A stretch of 64,000 bases of DNA from Candidatus Nitrosocosmicus sp. (GCA_029194465.1 JARFXS010000005.1:1-64000), one strand, 5' to 3'. Shown: positions 9,733 through 19,723, counted from the stretch's first letter. Numbers and translations: made by a program. Notes: generated by a model from the sequence alone, not told the origin.

Positions 9733-10827
9733 TTGGGAGTAAAGAAAACTAGAAGTAATAATAATGCGAACAAAAATAAAAAATTAATCAGAAATAATCA
9801 AAAATCGAAACGAATTGCGTTGGTTGCAACTATCGCTCTTGTGGCAGCTATAAGTATAGGATTAATAGGCTTTATGACAACCTCTGCCAGTCAGAATAAT
9901 GATTCCGTGAGTCAAAATCTAACTGGTAATTGGATGGATGTTCACGGAGTAGGAATTTACTCCTCAGATAAAGCCGATAATAATGATGCATTATATTTAG
10001 CCACTCATATTGGCTTGTTTCAAAAAGATGTAAGTAATAACACTTCTAATAGTAGTGGCTGGACTGAAGTTGGAAACGATAAATCAGATTTTATGGGCTT
10101 TACAATTAACCCTGCCATACAAGGAGTTATGTATTCAAGCGGTCATCCTCCAACAGGCGGCAATTTGGGCTTTAGAATAAGTGAGGATAATGGAGAAACA
10201 TGGCAGAAAGTATCAGATGTAACGACTCCATCCCCTATTGATTTTCATACAATGACCGTTGGAAATAATCCTGAAATTATCTATGCAGCTAGTGGCAGGG
10301 GGGATAACATCTTTATCTCTACTGATGAAGGTAAGAATTGGACTATCGCTAGTCCTCCTGGTGGACAGCAAGTTATAACCCTAGCTGCCAATCAATCTAA
10401 TCCTGATAATGTTTATGCAGGTACAACTAATGGATTATTCTCGAGTATCGATCAAGGTAAGAATTGGCAAAAAATTAACGATGAATTAATGAGCGGAAAT
10501 GAAACAATGGTAACAGGTATAGGAATAGCTCCAGATGGCAAAACCGCCTATGCTTTTGTAGCTCCTAATCAACCTGGTGGAACGGGTAATGGATATATCA
10601 TAAAATCAACAGATGGCGCAAAATTATGGACCAAGACTGATGGACAAATTCCAGGAGCTCAATTTGTAAGTAAATTTGCATTTGATAATAAAGGAGTGGT
10701 TTATACCGCTCTTATTCAAGATAGTACAGAAACCGGTGTAGCATCAAGTGCATATAGTAGCAATGATGATGGAAAAACCTGGAAACTTGAAGGAACTAAC
10801 AACAACAAATTATTGACTGGCGGGTAA
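9733..10827 (+). CDS. Membrane-anchored Asp-box (BNR/sialidase-like) propeller protein
   Basis: The frame is open from an ATG at 9547, but that start would lie 12 bases from the divergent ArsR gene and add 62 hydrophilic residues before the export signal. I prefer TTG at 9733; start uncertain. A hydrophobic helix (IALVATIALVAA) lies about 28 residues from that start. The rest has at least five Asp-box-like turns: DNGETW, DEGKNW, DQGKNW, DGAKLW and DDGKTW. These mark a beta-propeller of the Ycf48/sialidase/VPS10 kind. Sialidase catalytic arginines are not evident, so a binding role is more likely than hydrolysis. It precedes another small membrane-protein gene on the same strand. Confidence 0.8.
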   Translation: MGVKKTRSNNNANKNKKLIRNNQKSKRIALVATIALVAAISIGLIGFMTTSASQNNDSVSQNLTGNWMDVHGVGIYSSDKADNNDALYLATHIGLFQKDVSNNTSNSSGWTEVGNDKSDFMGFTINPAIQGVMYSSGHPPTGGNLGFRISEDNGETWQKVSDVTTPSPIDFHTMTVGNNPEIIYAASGRGDNIFISTDEGKNWTIASPPGGQQVITLAANQSNPDNVYAGTTNGLFSSIDQGKNWQKINDELMSGNETMVTGIGIAPDGKTAYAFVAPNQPGGTGNGYIIKSTDGAKLWTKTDGQIPGAQFVSKFAFDNKGVVYTALIQDSTETGVASSAYSSNDDGKTWKLEGTNNNKLLTGG

Positions 10828-10939
10828 TCAAACAAATTAAGGTGTAAATTGAAGAATTGCTACGTCAATTACCTATGTCGTTTACTTCAAGTAAAAATGG
10901 CGTACGATTGAGTCTCTTCTATATAGTCAAGAAAGGTTG

Positions 10940-11401
10940 ATGTGTGAGATGAACAAAAGGCAAATCATTGTTCTGAGTATTGTAATAATTGCAATTGCTT
11001 CAATAACCATTTACATAGAATTGGTTATGAAACCTTCTCACATACAGATAAACTCGAATAAAGAAAGTCCTTTTGCCATATACATACACCCTAACATGAA
11101 CATTACAATGGATAATAGACCGGTTGTTATCCCCAGTCAGATAGGAATAAACGAAACGTTATGGAAGAACCATTCACTGGACAAATTCGGAGTACCGGGA
11201 ATGCCCATGGATGAAGAAGGAAAGACTACCATGCCAGGGATGGCTCCACTATATACTACCAATAATGATGGTAGAATTACCGTGGGCTCCATAGTAGAGA
11301 GAAATTATACTTTGTTAGATTTTTTGAATATATGGGGAGGAATAGACTTTAGTGATAAAAAGGTGAATGCAACGGTTGATGGTAAGCCAGTAACTGACTA
11401 G
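10940..11401 (+). CDS. Small membrane-anchored extracellular protein
   Basis: About 153 residues from ATG 10940. A second ATG at 10949 gives MNKRQIIV, matching the paralog start at 3672 and perhaps the true one. GAAAGG just upstream could serve as a ribosome binding site. One N-terminal membrane helix is followed by an extracellular domain with YIHPNMNI, VVIPSQIGINETLW, a Met-rich segment (GVPGMPM, TTMPGM), then DGRITVGSIVERNYTLLDFLNIWGG. The last part resembles small membrane proteins with an LHTH/IHVE plus YTLxxFFxxWG pattern, here with the His residues replaced. Met-rich and His residues would suit copper handling, but that is inference. Its paralog at 3672 is disrupted by the IS. Confidence 0.72.
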   Translation: MCEMNKRQIIVLSIVIIAIASITIYIELVMKPSHIQINSNKESPFAIYIHPNMNITMDNRPVVIPSQIGINETLWKNHSLDKFGVPGMPMDEEGKTTMPGMAPLYTTNNDGRITVGSIVERNYTLLDFLNIWGGIDFSDKKVNATVDGKPVTD

Positions 11402-11855
11402 AGTAGCATAATCTTGAAAGATAAAGAGCAGATTAAACTTGATATTTATTCAGATCAATAGATAACTGAAATAGTCATGAAACAAGATGTATTTACGGAA
11501 TAGCGGATTTTTCCATTTAGTTTAATCATGTTATACAAAATTTGGTTTAGTTTAAACTCATGGCTACATAATATGTGAACAATCCTAACTCATTCTTCTA
11601 AAATTAGATTCCCTGTTTTTATAACAGGGCTTCGAGTCCCACTCCCGGCGCTATAATCGTGGATTCATCAGAAGATCTTAACAATCAGAAAAGAGACAAA
11701 AGTAATGATAATTTGCAAGTCTTCACAGTCACAAAACATTTCAATTGATTATGATAAAGAAACAATTCAGGAGTTAATTATTTCGATTTGCAAATGAGTC
11801 AGAAAATCAAACTATCAGGAGCAACTCGGTCTATGTAAGTTCAGTATTAATTGTA
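11402..11855. other. Intergenic stretch with a tRNA-like remnant
   Basis: No coding frame is convincing here. The stretch holds the tRNA 3'-end-like sequence at 11611-11651. Otherwise it is AT-rich, without clear repeats. It separates the accessory genes on the left from the minus-strand membrane gene on the right. Confidence 0.5.
11611..11651 (+). other. tRNA 3'-half-like remnant (possible attachment site)
   Basis: The sequence has a stem CCCTG/CAGGG around a T-rich loop, followed directly by TTCGAGTCCCAC, a canonical T-loop and 3' T-stem, and CCCGGCGC, resembling an acceptor 3' strand. The matching D-arm and 5' acceptor strand are absent, and the 5' T-stem does not pair. It is therefore not a functional tRNA. 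Partial tRNA 3' ends often remain where elements integrate into tRNA genes. No integrase is seen nearby, so the att interpretation is inference. Confidence 0.45.
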
Positions 11856-13428
11856 TTATTTGACATCATTGTTCTTCGAATCAGATACAGTTCGAATCAA
11901 ATGTAAGGAATATTCTTCTATTACTCTCAGAAAAGATCGATCGTAACCCAATTGAAGTTCATTACTAATCTTATTCATATAAAATGAAATTTGAAATAAA
12001 AGATTAAAAGCTCTTGTGAGTACGGTAACTTGTGAACTCAAATGACTGATCAAGACTAAATCCAAAATCCTTCTCGGTATAGAATCAATTAGGAAATCTT
12101 TCATGTCTTTATGAATGGAATAACTAACTATCCATTCATACATGAGTATCATATTTTCTAAATAGATTTTCCAGTATAAATCCAACTCCAAGGAATTAGA
12201 TGGATCTTCAATCTTTCTTCTCACAACTATTTCTCTAAATCTCGCGGATAATGCAGATACATTGTTCTTTCCATTCGTAAATTCATCGATAACAGAACTG
12301 AAAAGAGACTGATCTAATCCGAGTTGAATTAATTGAAGAATAGATGTCTTCAGAGATTCAATTGAACTAGAAATTAAATAGATATACCTTTCATGAGTTA
12401 ATATCGAATTAACATTTATTCGTTCATTGAGCAAATTAAGCTGTATAGAAATCAATCCAAGGAACAAGGAAAGGTTTCCTTCTGTTATTTTTTTTCGAGA
12501 AATCTTTTAACACATTATTTACCAGTGGAGAGGATGATTCTATTCTTAAACTGACCTTCTCCAATAGATATAAAATATTCAGCACTTCATTAGAGCTATC
12601 TTTTTTTACACGTATGGTCAATAATTCATTAAACTTAATAACTATAATACATAATTCTTTGAATTCAATTGTATTCCGAGCAATATCCGGTTTGAAAAGA
12701 TCTATCTTACCCGACATAATTTTCAGCACCATCGGTACAAGATTGTTACATTCTTCAAACTTAATTGATTTCACAGAACTTTCAAGCAAATGCTCAGTGA
12801 TCTTAAAACCGACCATTTGATTAATGTATGACGTGGATAAAATGTTGGAGATTGCTTTCTCTCCATGCTCCGAAGATTCCATTCTAGATGAATTCCCCTC
12901 CTTCACCAACAGTGTGAGGAGATAATCCATATCTTTATTTACCTCATCGATCATCGTTTCATTTTCTAATGGTGAACTAATATTTGAACTCAAAACCTTT
13001 ACTAATTTTTTTTGAATAATATCGATCAGAGGATTTATTCTTATTAAGTTAGAAATTGAATAGAAGTTATAATAAAGGAGTGGAAATGAGAACAAACAAA
13101 AGAAAAATATCATATTGATGAACTGCATTTCAGGAAGGAAAAAAAGTAGTGCAAAGGTCAATAACACCATCAGAGTTAACAAAGTGTAAGACATTATGAT
13201 ATCCGGATTTGCGAATATATATTGATGAAATTTTGGGTTATAATTAGGAATAAAATGTTGAAGCCCCAAGACAATGAAAGAAAACGCGACAGTTAATATT
13301 GTGGAAATTATTGTGCCAATGGTTACTACAATATTTCTGTAATCTTCTCTATTTTTCAATTCAAGGGATATGAACTCCTGTGTGAGCAACAAACAGGTAA
13401 TAAAAGTAAATGTCATCAAAATAGCCAT
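11856..13428 (-). pseudogene. Multi-helix membrane protein, frameshifted in an A8 run
   Basis: Two overlapping frames (start 13428; continuation to 11856) join into one protein of about 523 residues if one A is removed from the A8 run (T8 at 12488-12495). The junction then reads FSKKITEGNLSLFLGLIS, which flows naturally. The N-terminal 130 residues carry about four membrane helices (near 1-17, 32-55, 75-95 and 100-125). The remaining 390 residues are soluble, helical and rich in Leu, Ile, Glu and Lys, with no cysteine clusters or motifs I recognise. The layout resembles uncharacterised archaeal membrane proteins with a DUF2254-like arrangement, but I cannot assign a family. A single homopolymer indel may well be a sequencing error. 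Confidence 0.65.
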
Positions 13429-14172
13429 CCTAATATAATTTCTTTTTGTATTACTTTTCTCTCAAAGATTATAGCAAATATTGATGCTATTAACATAAAA
13501 CCGGCTGAATATGACATAAAAAGGAAAAATCCATCCACTGGTCAGGGTTGCTCATTCTGCTATAAATTCTTAATATGACTTCAACTCACGCTGATCTATT
13601 TCATGGTGCGACATTTTATTTGCAGGGTTTAGGCTATAACATCCTTAAAAAGTTCTGCAAATATTAACCTCAATGAGGCGGTCATTTACTATAATAGCTA
13701 AAAGATATTTGAAATGACACGAAATATTAGAGGAATGGAACAAGTTGAAGTTGTACTCGGGTCAGAAATATTGAAAAACGATTATAATATATTCTTCTAA
13801 AATAGTCTAGAGAATCATTATCAAGATCTATTCACTACTATCTGAAGTTTGAGAAATCTTTTCATTAAAGTAAAAATATAGACGAGAGGGAAATTTAAAT
13901 TTCATATAGCCATTATGCAAATAATTATACGATAGAAAAACATTGTTTTAAATAAAAAAGGATATACCCCCATAAATAAGATAGGTATATTGAACTATAC
14001 CGCTAATTACACAAATCTAAAAAAAATCGGCAAGATCATAGTGTTAAAGTGCATGGTTTATTTATGTCTTGGAAATCAGAAAGTCTTTACACACTATTCT
14101 AAAGAGAAAGAAGAAATTAATGCAGCAATAGGCCCGTCAAAAAATCATTTGATTGTATATATAGATTCTCAA
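13429..14172. other. Long intergenic region
   Basis: About 740 bases without a convincing gene. A 30-codon plus-strand frame near 13575 and the frame opening at 13990, which runs antisense into aIF1, have no support. The sequence is AT-rich and includes several TATA-like stretches near 13920-13990. Confidence 0.5.
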
Positions 14173-14565
14173 TCAAATTACTTCGATAGATTCTCTAGGA
14201 TAACCCTTGGTCAACAAGAATTCAGTTACCTTCGATCTATGATCCCCTTGCAACACGATCATCCCATTTTTGGCGGTTCCACCTGTACCTATAGTCTTTT
14301 TTAATTCATGAGCAATTGATTCCATTTTTTCTTGATCGGTAAACCCCTTGATGTTTGTTACCCGTTTACCTCGTTTAATTACATATAGTTGAACAATTAT
14401 TTTAATCTCGTCTTCATCGAGTTTCTTTAGTAAATCGTCAAAAGAATTCTCGTCTGCCACTGCAAATGGTTCTATTCTATTTTTCTTAGAACTTACCGGT
14501 TTCTCTTTTTTTATCTCTGATATACTGATTACTATCTGGTGATGATATTTATTTTTTGTTATCAA
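14173..14565 (-). CDS. Translation initiation factor aIF1 (SUI1 family)
   Basis: A 130-residue SUI1/eIF1 protein that helps the small ribosomal subunit select start codons. The C-terminal 95 residues match the fold well: LDEDEIKIIVQLYVIKRGK, VTNIKGF, then GTGGTAKNG and LQGDHR followed by LTKGYPRESIEVI. The GGT-K-x(n)-LQGDHR segment is the family signature. About 35 extra residues precede the core (SISEIKKEKPVSSKK), so the real start may be internal; I kept the longest frame because no better start codon is evident. It stands alone on its strand. Many genes in this window use TTG or GTG and lack leaders, so start selection by aIF1 is relevant here. Confidence 0.87.
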   Translation of the reverse strand: MITKNKYHHQIVISISEIKKEKPVSSKKNRIEPFAVADENSFDDLLKKLDEDEIKIIVQLYVIKRGKRVTNIKGFTDQEKMESIAHELKKTIGTGGTAKNGMIVLQGDHRSKVTEFLLTKGYPRESIEVI

Positions 14566-14734
14566 TTACGTTTTAATTGGTGATTACTTTTGAATATTGT
14601 AATCAACTATCAATTATAATTTAAGTCCTCTGTCGTAAAAAGATTGAATGATTTTGACATCCGTGATTATCTGTATTATGATTTTTCAAATACCTCCGGA
14701 ACCCAACTTGTGTGATAAAGTCGATAATAAAATA

Positions 14735-15103
14735 TCAAACTTGTACTGCAATTACAACATAATTTCCTTTGTGTATACTAAGTAAGCTTGCCATCTTTGC
14801 TTTGATACCATATTTTTTATCCCTCATCTCAAGAATATTGCTTTTCTCCAGTGATCCAACAAAGTGTGCCGTGCCGGTCACCCACGTTCCCTTTGATACC
14901 CCCCTATAATTGCATGGAGCCACCCTCACAGCATTATTATTTTTTAGACGTTTCACTTTTCCAGTCTTTTCTTTTGTTACTATAAAAATATCATTATCAT
15001 TTAAGATGAACCATACAGGTGTAACTATTGGTTGATTGTTTTTTCTATAAGTTTCAAGATTCAGATAGGATTCATTTTCAAATTGTTGGGTATTTGCAGG
15101 CAT
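14735..15103 (-). CDS. PPOX-class flavin or F420-binding split-barrel protein
   Basis: A 122-residue protein with the pyridoxamine-phosphate-oxidase-like split barrel. Visible landmarks are YLNLETYRKN, PVWFIL with a short acidic turn, IFIVTKEKTGKVKRLKNN and VRVAPC followed by GTWVTGTAHF. This pattern fits the PPOX families that use F420 or flavin (Rv2061-like). The K-x2-R-L-K-x-N segment is typical of phosphate or cofactor contacts. F420 use is plausible since an F420:NADP oxidoreductase gene is at 47021-47700. The C terminus is short for the family but ends cleanly. Substrate unknown. Confidence 0.78.
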   Translation of the reverse strand: MPANTQQFENESYLNLETYRKNNQPIVTPVWFILNDNDIFIVTKEKTGKVKRLKNNNAVRVAPCNYRGVSKGTWVTGTAHFVGSLEKSNILEMRDKKYGIKAKMASLLSIHKGNYVVIAVQV

Positions 15104-15278
15104 GATATTTTTGACTGTCTGCTAGTTATAAAGAATGTCGTTAGCAGGTCCATTTATTGAAAAAGTAGATATTACAATCCGGAAAGGGAATAGAAATAAT
15201 AAAAACCTATTACTAAATTTATTAGAACTAGGATATTTCATAATCTAAATATCTAAACAATTAAGATACAATATCTAA

Positions 15279-16091
15279 TTGCCGAATACGAGATATATTA
15301 TTACCGAACAAAGAGAAAATACTAGAATAATCAAAATTAATAGGCCAGAGGTATATAATGCTATTAATTTCGATTTGGTCACTGAATTAAAGCAGGAGAT
15401 TTCCCTCTGTGAAACCAACGAGAAAATTTGTGCTGTAATCTTAACAGGAGAAGGATTAAACTCTTTCAGTGCTGGAGGGGATTTGAAAAATGTTATTAAG
15501 ATGTCTCCTAATGATGCAATCCAATACGCAAATCATGTTCATGAACTATTAAACCTAATTGAGGGACTAGCCAAGCCTGTACTCGCTGCGATCAATGGTT
15601 TTGCATTGGGCGGTGGATGTCAAATCGCTCTGGCCTGTGATTTGAGAATTGCATCCAGTAATGCAAAAATAGGGCAACCAGAAGTTAAGATAGGAATTTC
15701 ACCGGGATGGGGAGGTACTCAGAGATTATCAAGAATAGTAGGCATCTCAAAAGCAAAAGAATTGATTTATACTGGAAAAATAATTGACGCCAACGAAGCA
15801 TATAATATAAAACTCATTAACAAAATAGTCAGATTAAACGACGATGAAAAACAAAATGATAACCCGATAGCCGAAAACTCGATCTTGTTAAAAGAAAAAC
15901 TACTGCGGGAATGCGTTTCCATCGCAGAATCCATTAATAATGGTTATCCCATGGTGACGAAAACTTGCAAAGTCCTCATAAACAAGGCAAGAGATGCAGA
16001 TAGTGACACCGGCTTACTCCTTGAGTATCTTGCCTTCAGATACTGTTTGAGTGATCTGATAAAAAACCGACAAGATCTAATGGGAAAATAA
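15279..16091 (+). CDS. Enoyl-CoA hydratase/isomerase family protein
   Basis: A 270-residue crotonase-fold protein starting at TTG 15279. The oxyanion-hole segments are present: SAGGDL near residue 66 and ALGGGCQIALACDLR near 110-124. Of the two acids used in hydratases, the distal one is present (E135 in IGQPEVKIG), but the position 20 residues earlier, normally Glu in GGGCEL, is Gln115. Thaumarchaea use a crotonase-type hydratase in the 3-hydroxypropionate/4-hydroxybutyrate carbon fixation cycle, and this gene could be that or a fatty/amino-acid-related paralog. The Gln substitution argues for caution in calling it a hydratase. It is monocistronic as far as visible. Confidence 0.85.
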   Translation: MPNTRYIITEQRENTRIIKINRPEVYNAINFDLVTELKQEISLCETNEKICAVILTGEGLNSFSAGGDLKNVIKMSPNDAIQYANHVHELLNLIEGLAKPVLAAINGFALGGGCQIALACDLRIASSNAKIGQPEVKIGISPGWGGTQRLSRIVGISKAKELIYTGKIIDANEAYNIKLINKIVRLNDDEKQNDNPIAENSILLKEKLLRECVSIAESINNGYPMVTKTCKVLINKARDADSDTGLLLEYLAFRYCLSDLIKNRQDLMGK

Positions 16092-16350
16092 CAATCATCC
16101 ATAACTGAATTTAGGATTCTAACATAACTTCTCTTTAAATGATTTATTGTTTCTGAGCAATCTTATTGAATCTCTAACTCTATCTATTTCAATTAGGTCG
16201 GTTTTTTGTCAACTGATGAATTAATAGGCTTTGAATTGATGACCGTTAAACAGATTTTAGTAATTCATGAATGATGTCTTATCGCCCCCAAAGCCGTATA
16301 ATGATCAAAGTGTGGAAAAAATACATTGAATTTTTCCGTTAACATATATA

Positions 16351-16360
16351 CTTATTTTTA
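16351..16360 (+). promoter_or_regulatory. TATA-like box of the coiled-coil gene
   Basis: CTTATTTTTA is centred about 25 bases before the ATG at 16380, consistent with a leaderless archaeal transcript. By-eye assignment. Confidence 0.4.
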
Positions 16361-16379
16361 TCGAAATTAATATAGATTC

Positions 16380-17714
16380 ATGCCCTCGTTTAATTTTTTT
16401 AAGAAAAGAGATAAAGATATTTCAAAACTAAGTAATAAAAAGAGTGGTGCTGGAGCTGGCACTGCAAATTCAACAGTACCGATAGTTCAGGCCCAAGACA
16501 ATAAAATTACTATTGAGGATGCTATAAAAGAGTTAGAAAAGAGTGAAGGAAGGATCTCGAAGAATCTTTTGATTAATTTGGAGAAGACATTTGAGGACAC
16601 TAATCTAGCCTTTCAACACATTAATATTATTGCAGAGGATTTGGACGCTGAAGTCATTGATACGGAAGAAGAAAAGCTGATGCCCTTGGTGCAGAATACA
16701 AAAAATACCATTGTAAGGGCATTAAAACGCGAATCTTCCAACATTTTACCCATTCCCAAGACCTTTGAAGATTTCATAAAATACAAAGATTCAGTGGATG
16801 CATCAATAAACAGGTTCGGCGAAGTTACAAGCTCGCATAGCAGAATCGTCAATACCTTTATGAAAAAACATGCAAATAGTTTAAGGGGAGAACTAAAAAG
16901 AATAAGTGATAGTTCTGAAAAATTAAACGACGAATATGAACAGATAACTGATGAAAGAAAAATGATAGAACAATGCAGATCTAACCTCTTAGGCATGCAT
17001 TCCAAAATAGATGAGATTAACAGAACTAATAATGCAATAAAAAATCTTGATCAAAAGATTAGACAACTTCATGAAGGAAAAGATAAGAGAGAAAAGGAAA
17101 TTAATTCTATAAAATCCTCTTCAGATTATAGTAAATGTTTAAAATACCTACAAGAAAAGGAAGAAATTGACAAGAGGAGAAAGAAATCTATTAATGAACT
17201 CTACGAAATTTCTAGCCATTTGACAAAAGCAGCAAATAAATATTCTTATGGACTATCAAGAGGAACGGTAGAAAAAATAGATACAATTGTAAATAAACCT
17301 TCAGAAATAGTTTCCAAACCAAATATGTCAGAATACATAACACTACTAAAAGATATCAAAGAATCTGTAAGGAGTAACAAAATTGTATTAAAAGATTCCA
17401 AAAAGGTATTACAATACTTTGACATGCTAATGGACGAATTACCCAAATTTAAATCAGAGATCAAAGAGTTAGATTCAAGAGTAGATCGACTAAAGGATAA
17501 AGACAAAATAACAGTCCTCGACGAATTAAAGAGAAAAGAAGCGGAGAGAAAAGAAGCGGAGAGAATGATCATGTCTGAAAATCAAAGGAAAGATGAGACT
17601 GCTAAGCAAAAAATAGAACTTGAGGAACAAATGATATCTACAACAAAAGACATGGAAGAGCAAATCCATAAACTATGCAGAAAGAGATACAAAATAATTA
17701 TACCATCAGAATAA
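16380..17714 (+). CDS. Coiled-coil protein of unknown function
   Basis: A 444-residue highly charged protein, mostly Lys, Glu, Ile, Ser and Asn, with long heptad-like stretches at about 165-275 and 330-430. No Walker motifs are present, so it is not an SMC ATPase. It begins MPSFNFFKKRDKD, with an amphipathic, possibly membrane-touching N terminus, then a Gly/Ala linker and helical segments containing IPKTFEDFIKYKDS near residue 130. A short in-frame tandem duplication encodes repeated RKEAE units near 17530-17565. No cysteine-rich or catalytic region. This looks like a conserved thaumarchaeal cytoplasmic coiled-coil protein, perhaps structural. Function unassigned. Confidence 0.75.
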   Translation: MPSFNFFKKRDKDISKLSNKKSGAGAGTANSTVPIVQAQDNKITIEDAIKELEKSEGRISKNLLINLEKTFEDTNLAFQHINIIAEDLDAEVIDTEEEKLMPLVQNTKNTIVRALKRESSNILPIPKTFEDFIKYKDSVDASINRFGEVTSSHSRIVNTFMKKHANSLRGELKRISDSSEKLNDEYEQITDERKMIEQCRSNLLGMHSKIDEINRTNNAIKNLDQKIRQLHEGKDKREKEINSIKSSSDYSKCLKYLQEKEEIDKRRKKSINELYEISSHLTKAANKYSYGLSRGTVEKIDTIVNKPSEIVSKPNMSEYITLLKDIKESVRSNKIVLKDSKKVLQYFDMLMDELPKFKSEIKELDSRVDRLKDKDKITVLDELKRKEAERKEAERMIMSENQRKDETAKQKIELEEQMISTTKDMEEQIHKLCRKRYKIIIPSE

Positions 17715-17873
17715 AGGCTATCCATTCAAATCGAATAAACTGTACAAGATTTTGGTAGATCGTCTAATTGATATAATTCCGGTATTGCATTGAGTAACGT
17801 TTACCATGAATAACGCGTATGTTAAGAGCTCATCTTAGGTGCCTAGTAAAAAAATAGAATTTTGATATCGGTT

Positions 17874-18422
17874 TTATTGCTTTGAGAATCTTTCTATGAG
17901 TTCTTGATGTTGAGGATACTGGAGTAGCAATTTATCCTTTTTGCCTAATTCAAAATCTTCAAAATCAAATCCTGGAGAAACGGTACAACCCATCAGTGCA
18001 TAGGATGTCTTGTTGTTTATTTCGGCACAAAACCAAGTATTCTTTGTTACTACGTAATGAATATTTTCTCCTTTTTCAAGATTATTACCAAGTTGAATTA
18101 TTGGACTAATATGATCGTCGTTAATTAAATGAATGGTAACAGGACTACCCAAATAGAAATGCCAAATTTCATCGCTCTTGACCCTATGAATAGCTGAATA
18201 TTGATTTCCAACCAACAAATAATATATTAAAGTTGAAGTAGGACGCATTTTTTGTGGATAAGGTGTCTCTTTAGTGATCTCATGTACATATTTCTTGTTA
18301 TGAAATCCATTATTAGATATCATATCGAGGGAACGATATGATTCTTTAAAATATCCTCCCTCAGAGACATGTATATCTAAGCCTAGTTTTTTGATAATAT
18401 ACTCTGCATCCATCATCATCAA
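17874..18422 (-). CDS. Cupin-superfamily protein (DUF985)
   Basis: A 182-residue single-domain cupin. Landmarks of the DUF985 (YML079w-like) family are present: HVSEGGYFKESYRS near the N terminus, STLIYYLL, then RVKSDEIWHFYLGSPVTIHLI, FCAEI and a late GCTVSPGFDFEDFELG. The family is linked to sugar-binding or epimerase-like folds but lacks an agreed activity. The EIWH segment provides the cupin metal-site-like histidine. The start at four tandem ATG codons is ambiguous by a few residues. It stands alone on the minus strand. Confidence 0.86.
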   Translation of the reverse strand: MMMMDAEYIIKKLGLDIHVSEGGYFKESYRSLDMISNNGFHNKKYVHEITKETPYPQKMRPTSTLIYYLLVGNQYSAIHRVKSDEIWHFYLGSPVTIHLINDDHISPIIQLGNNLEKGENIHYVVTKNTWFCAEINNKTSYALMGCTVSPGFDFEDFELGKKDKLLLQYPQHQELIERFSKQ

Positions 18423-18694
18423 GAAATTAATTTAATTCTATAAATATTAAGAATTACTCTATCATTGGTATTACCTTTAGCAATAACCAACGTATGGTGA
18501 CGGGATTATGAAAAGGTATTATCAGTCTTTAACATCATTGATGAGATAAATCATGTTTAATTTGTCTAAAACCATCTAATCCAATAATTTCGGCTGGTTG
18601 TTTAATGATTCTTGAGAAATGGTTTGCCTTGAGAGCCTAAATCGCAATCAGTGTCCTTACGCATTCATACAACATCGTCCTTTCAAATGTTGTA
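18423..18694. other. Intergenic region
   Basis: Between two minus-strand genes. A few TATA-like runs, but no coding frame, tRNA or repeat seen. Confidence 0.4.
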
Positions 18695-19723
18695 CTACTT
18701 TTCTATGTTTAATATTGCAACATCATGGACACCTTTGGGTATAGATAATTCTATTGAAGTTTTATTGTTGGTGTTTTTCAGATTTGTGGCCGGGTAAGGC
18801 GATCCGTCCATCATGATGGAAATAGGACTATTTTGGATAGGCATCAATTCTACAGATAGTGACCCAGGGTATGGATAGATATTGTTTATCGCAAATTTAA
18901 ACTGTTTACTACTCTCATTATAATTCATCGAATCGATTTGAACTAGTGCTGAAAATTTATATCCTAATATTTTTGTAGCAGATATATTAACAATTTTGAA
19001 TTCATCAATTTTCATATCATCGATGTCACCTCCAACACAACTATAAAAATAAACTCTATCTTTTATAGCAGGGTCTGGTGTAAATGAAAACTGCACTTTT
19101 TCAAAGGGTTTTAAAACAGGTATAGAGGTCCGTGCAGAGTCAATTTGTGTGCTATTTCTGTCGTTTACAATCGCAAACAAGGTGATGTTATTGATTGTTA
19201 CTGGACTAGTGTTAGTTATGTTGCCAAATAATTCCTTATTTTTACCTTTTGGGATCACAGGATAATCCAATTTGATCGTATTTAGTTTAGTGGTAGGTAT
19301 ACTAACGTTTTCACTCTTAAGAATAAACGGCTCTGCTTCTGCTACTAAAGGAAAAATAGTAGAATTTAATTTAAATTTGAAGGGAAATGGTTCATCATTT
19401 TTAGACAATATTGTATTGTAAGGTTTTTCAGCAATGATTTCATTGCTTGCTGTAATATTGTTATATGTTAAGATACCTACTGTAACATTTTGGGGATAAA
19501 TCTGATAATCAGACTTTGCAACCGAACCAATAATTATGGTGTTATTTTCAGCATCAAAATAGGATGAATAATTTTTGACATAGGCCCTAGGATTATCGGT
19601 TGTATTGAGGTCGGGGCGGTCAACGGCATAGGACAAATTGAAAGAGACTAGTAAGAGCATTATACATGCAAGAATGCTGGTCACAGAGTAGGTGATAGAA
19701 ATGTGATTGTAGGTTTTTGACAA
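18695..19723 (-). CDS. Secreted protein with Ig-like/FxLYD-type segments
   Basis: A 342-residue exported protein starting at TTG 19723. A signal peptide at about residues 10-33 ends in NLSYAV. The mature chain consists of beta-rich repeats. One (NTSPVTINNITLFAIVND) resembles FxLYD or NEW3-type Ig-like modules that describe change in a side-chain-rich strand, and another sits around 50-110. A single cysteine-containing patch (YSCVGGD) occurs near 230. There is no C-terminal membrane helix, so it is either secreted or held by partners. No catalytic motif. Likely a surface or cell-envelope protein of this lineage. Confidence 0.7.
   Translation of the reverse strand: MSKTYNHISITYSVTSILACIMLLLVSFNLSYAVDRPDLNTTDNPRAYVKNYSSYFDAENNTIIIGSVAKSDYQIYPQNVTVGILTYNNITASNEIIAEKPYNTILSKNDEPFPFKFKLNSTIFPLVAEAEPFILKSENVSIPTTKLNTIKLDYPVIPKGKNKELFGNITNTSPVTINNITLFAIVNDRNSTQIDSARTSIPVLKPFEKVQFSFTPDPAIKDRVYFYSCVGGDIDDMKIDEFKIVNISATKILGYKFSALVQIDSMNYNESSKQFKFAINNIYPYPGSLSVELMPIQNSPISIMMDGSPYPATNLKNTNNKTSIELSIPKGVHDVAILNIEK

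Noticed and set aside
13990-14304. A plus-strand 104-codon frame
   Set aside because: Its second half lies antisense to the well-supported aIF1 gene and its first half has no family-like features.
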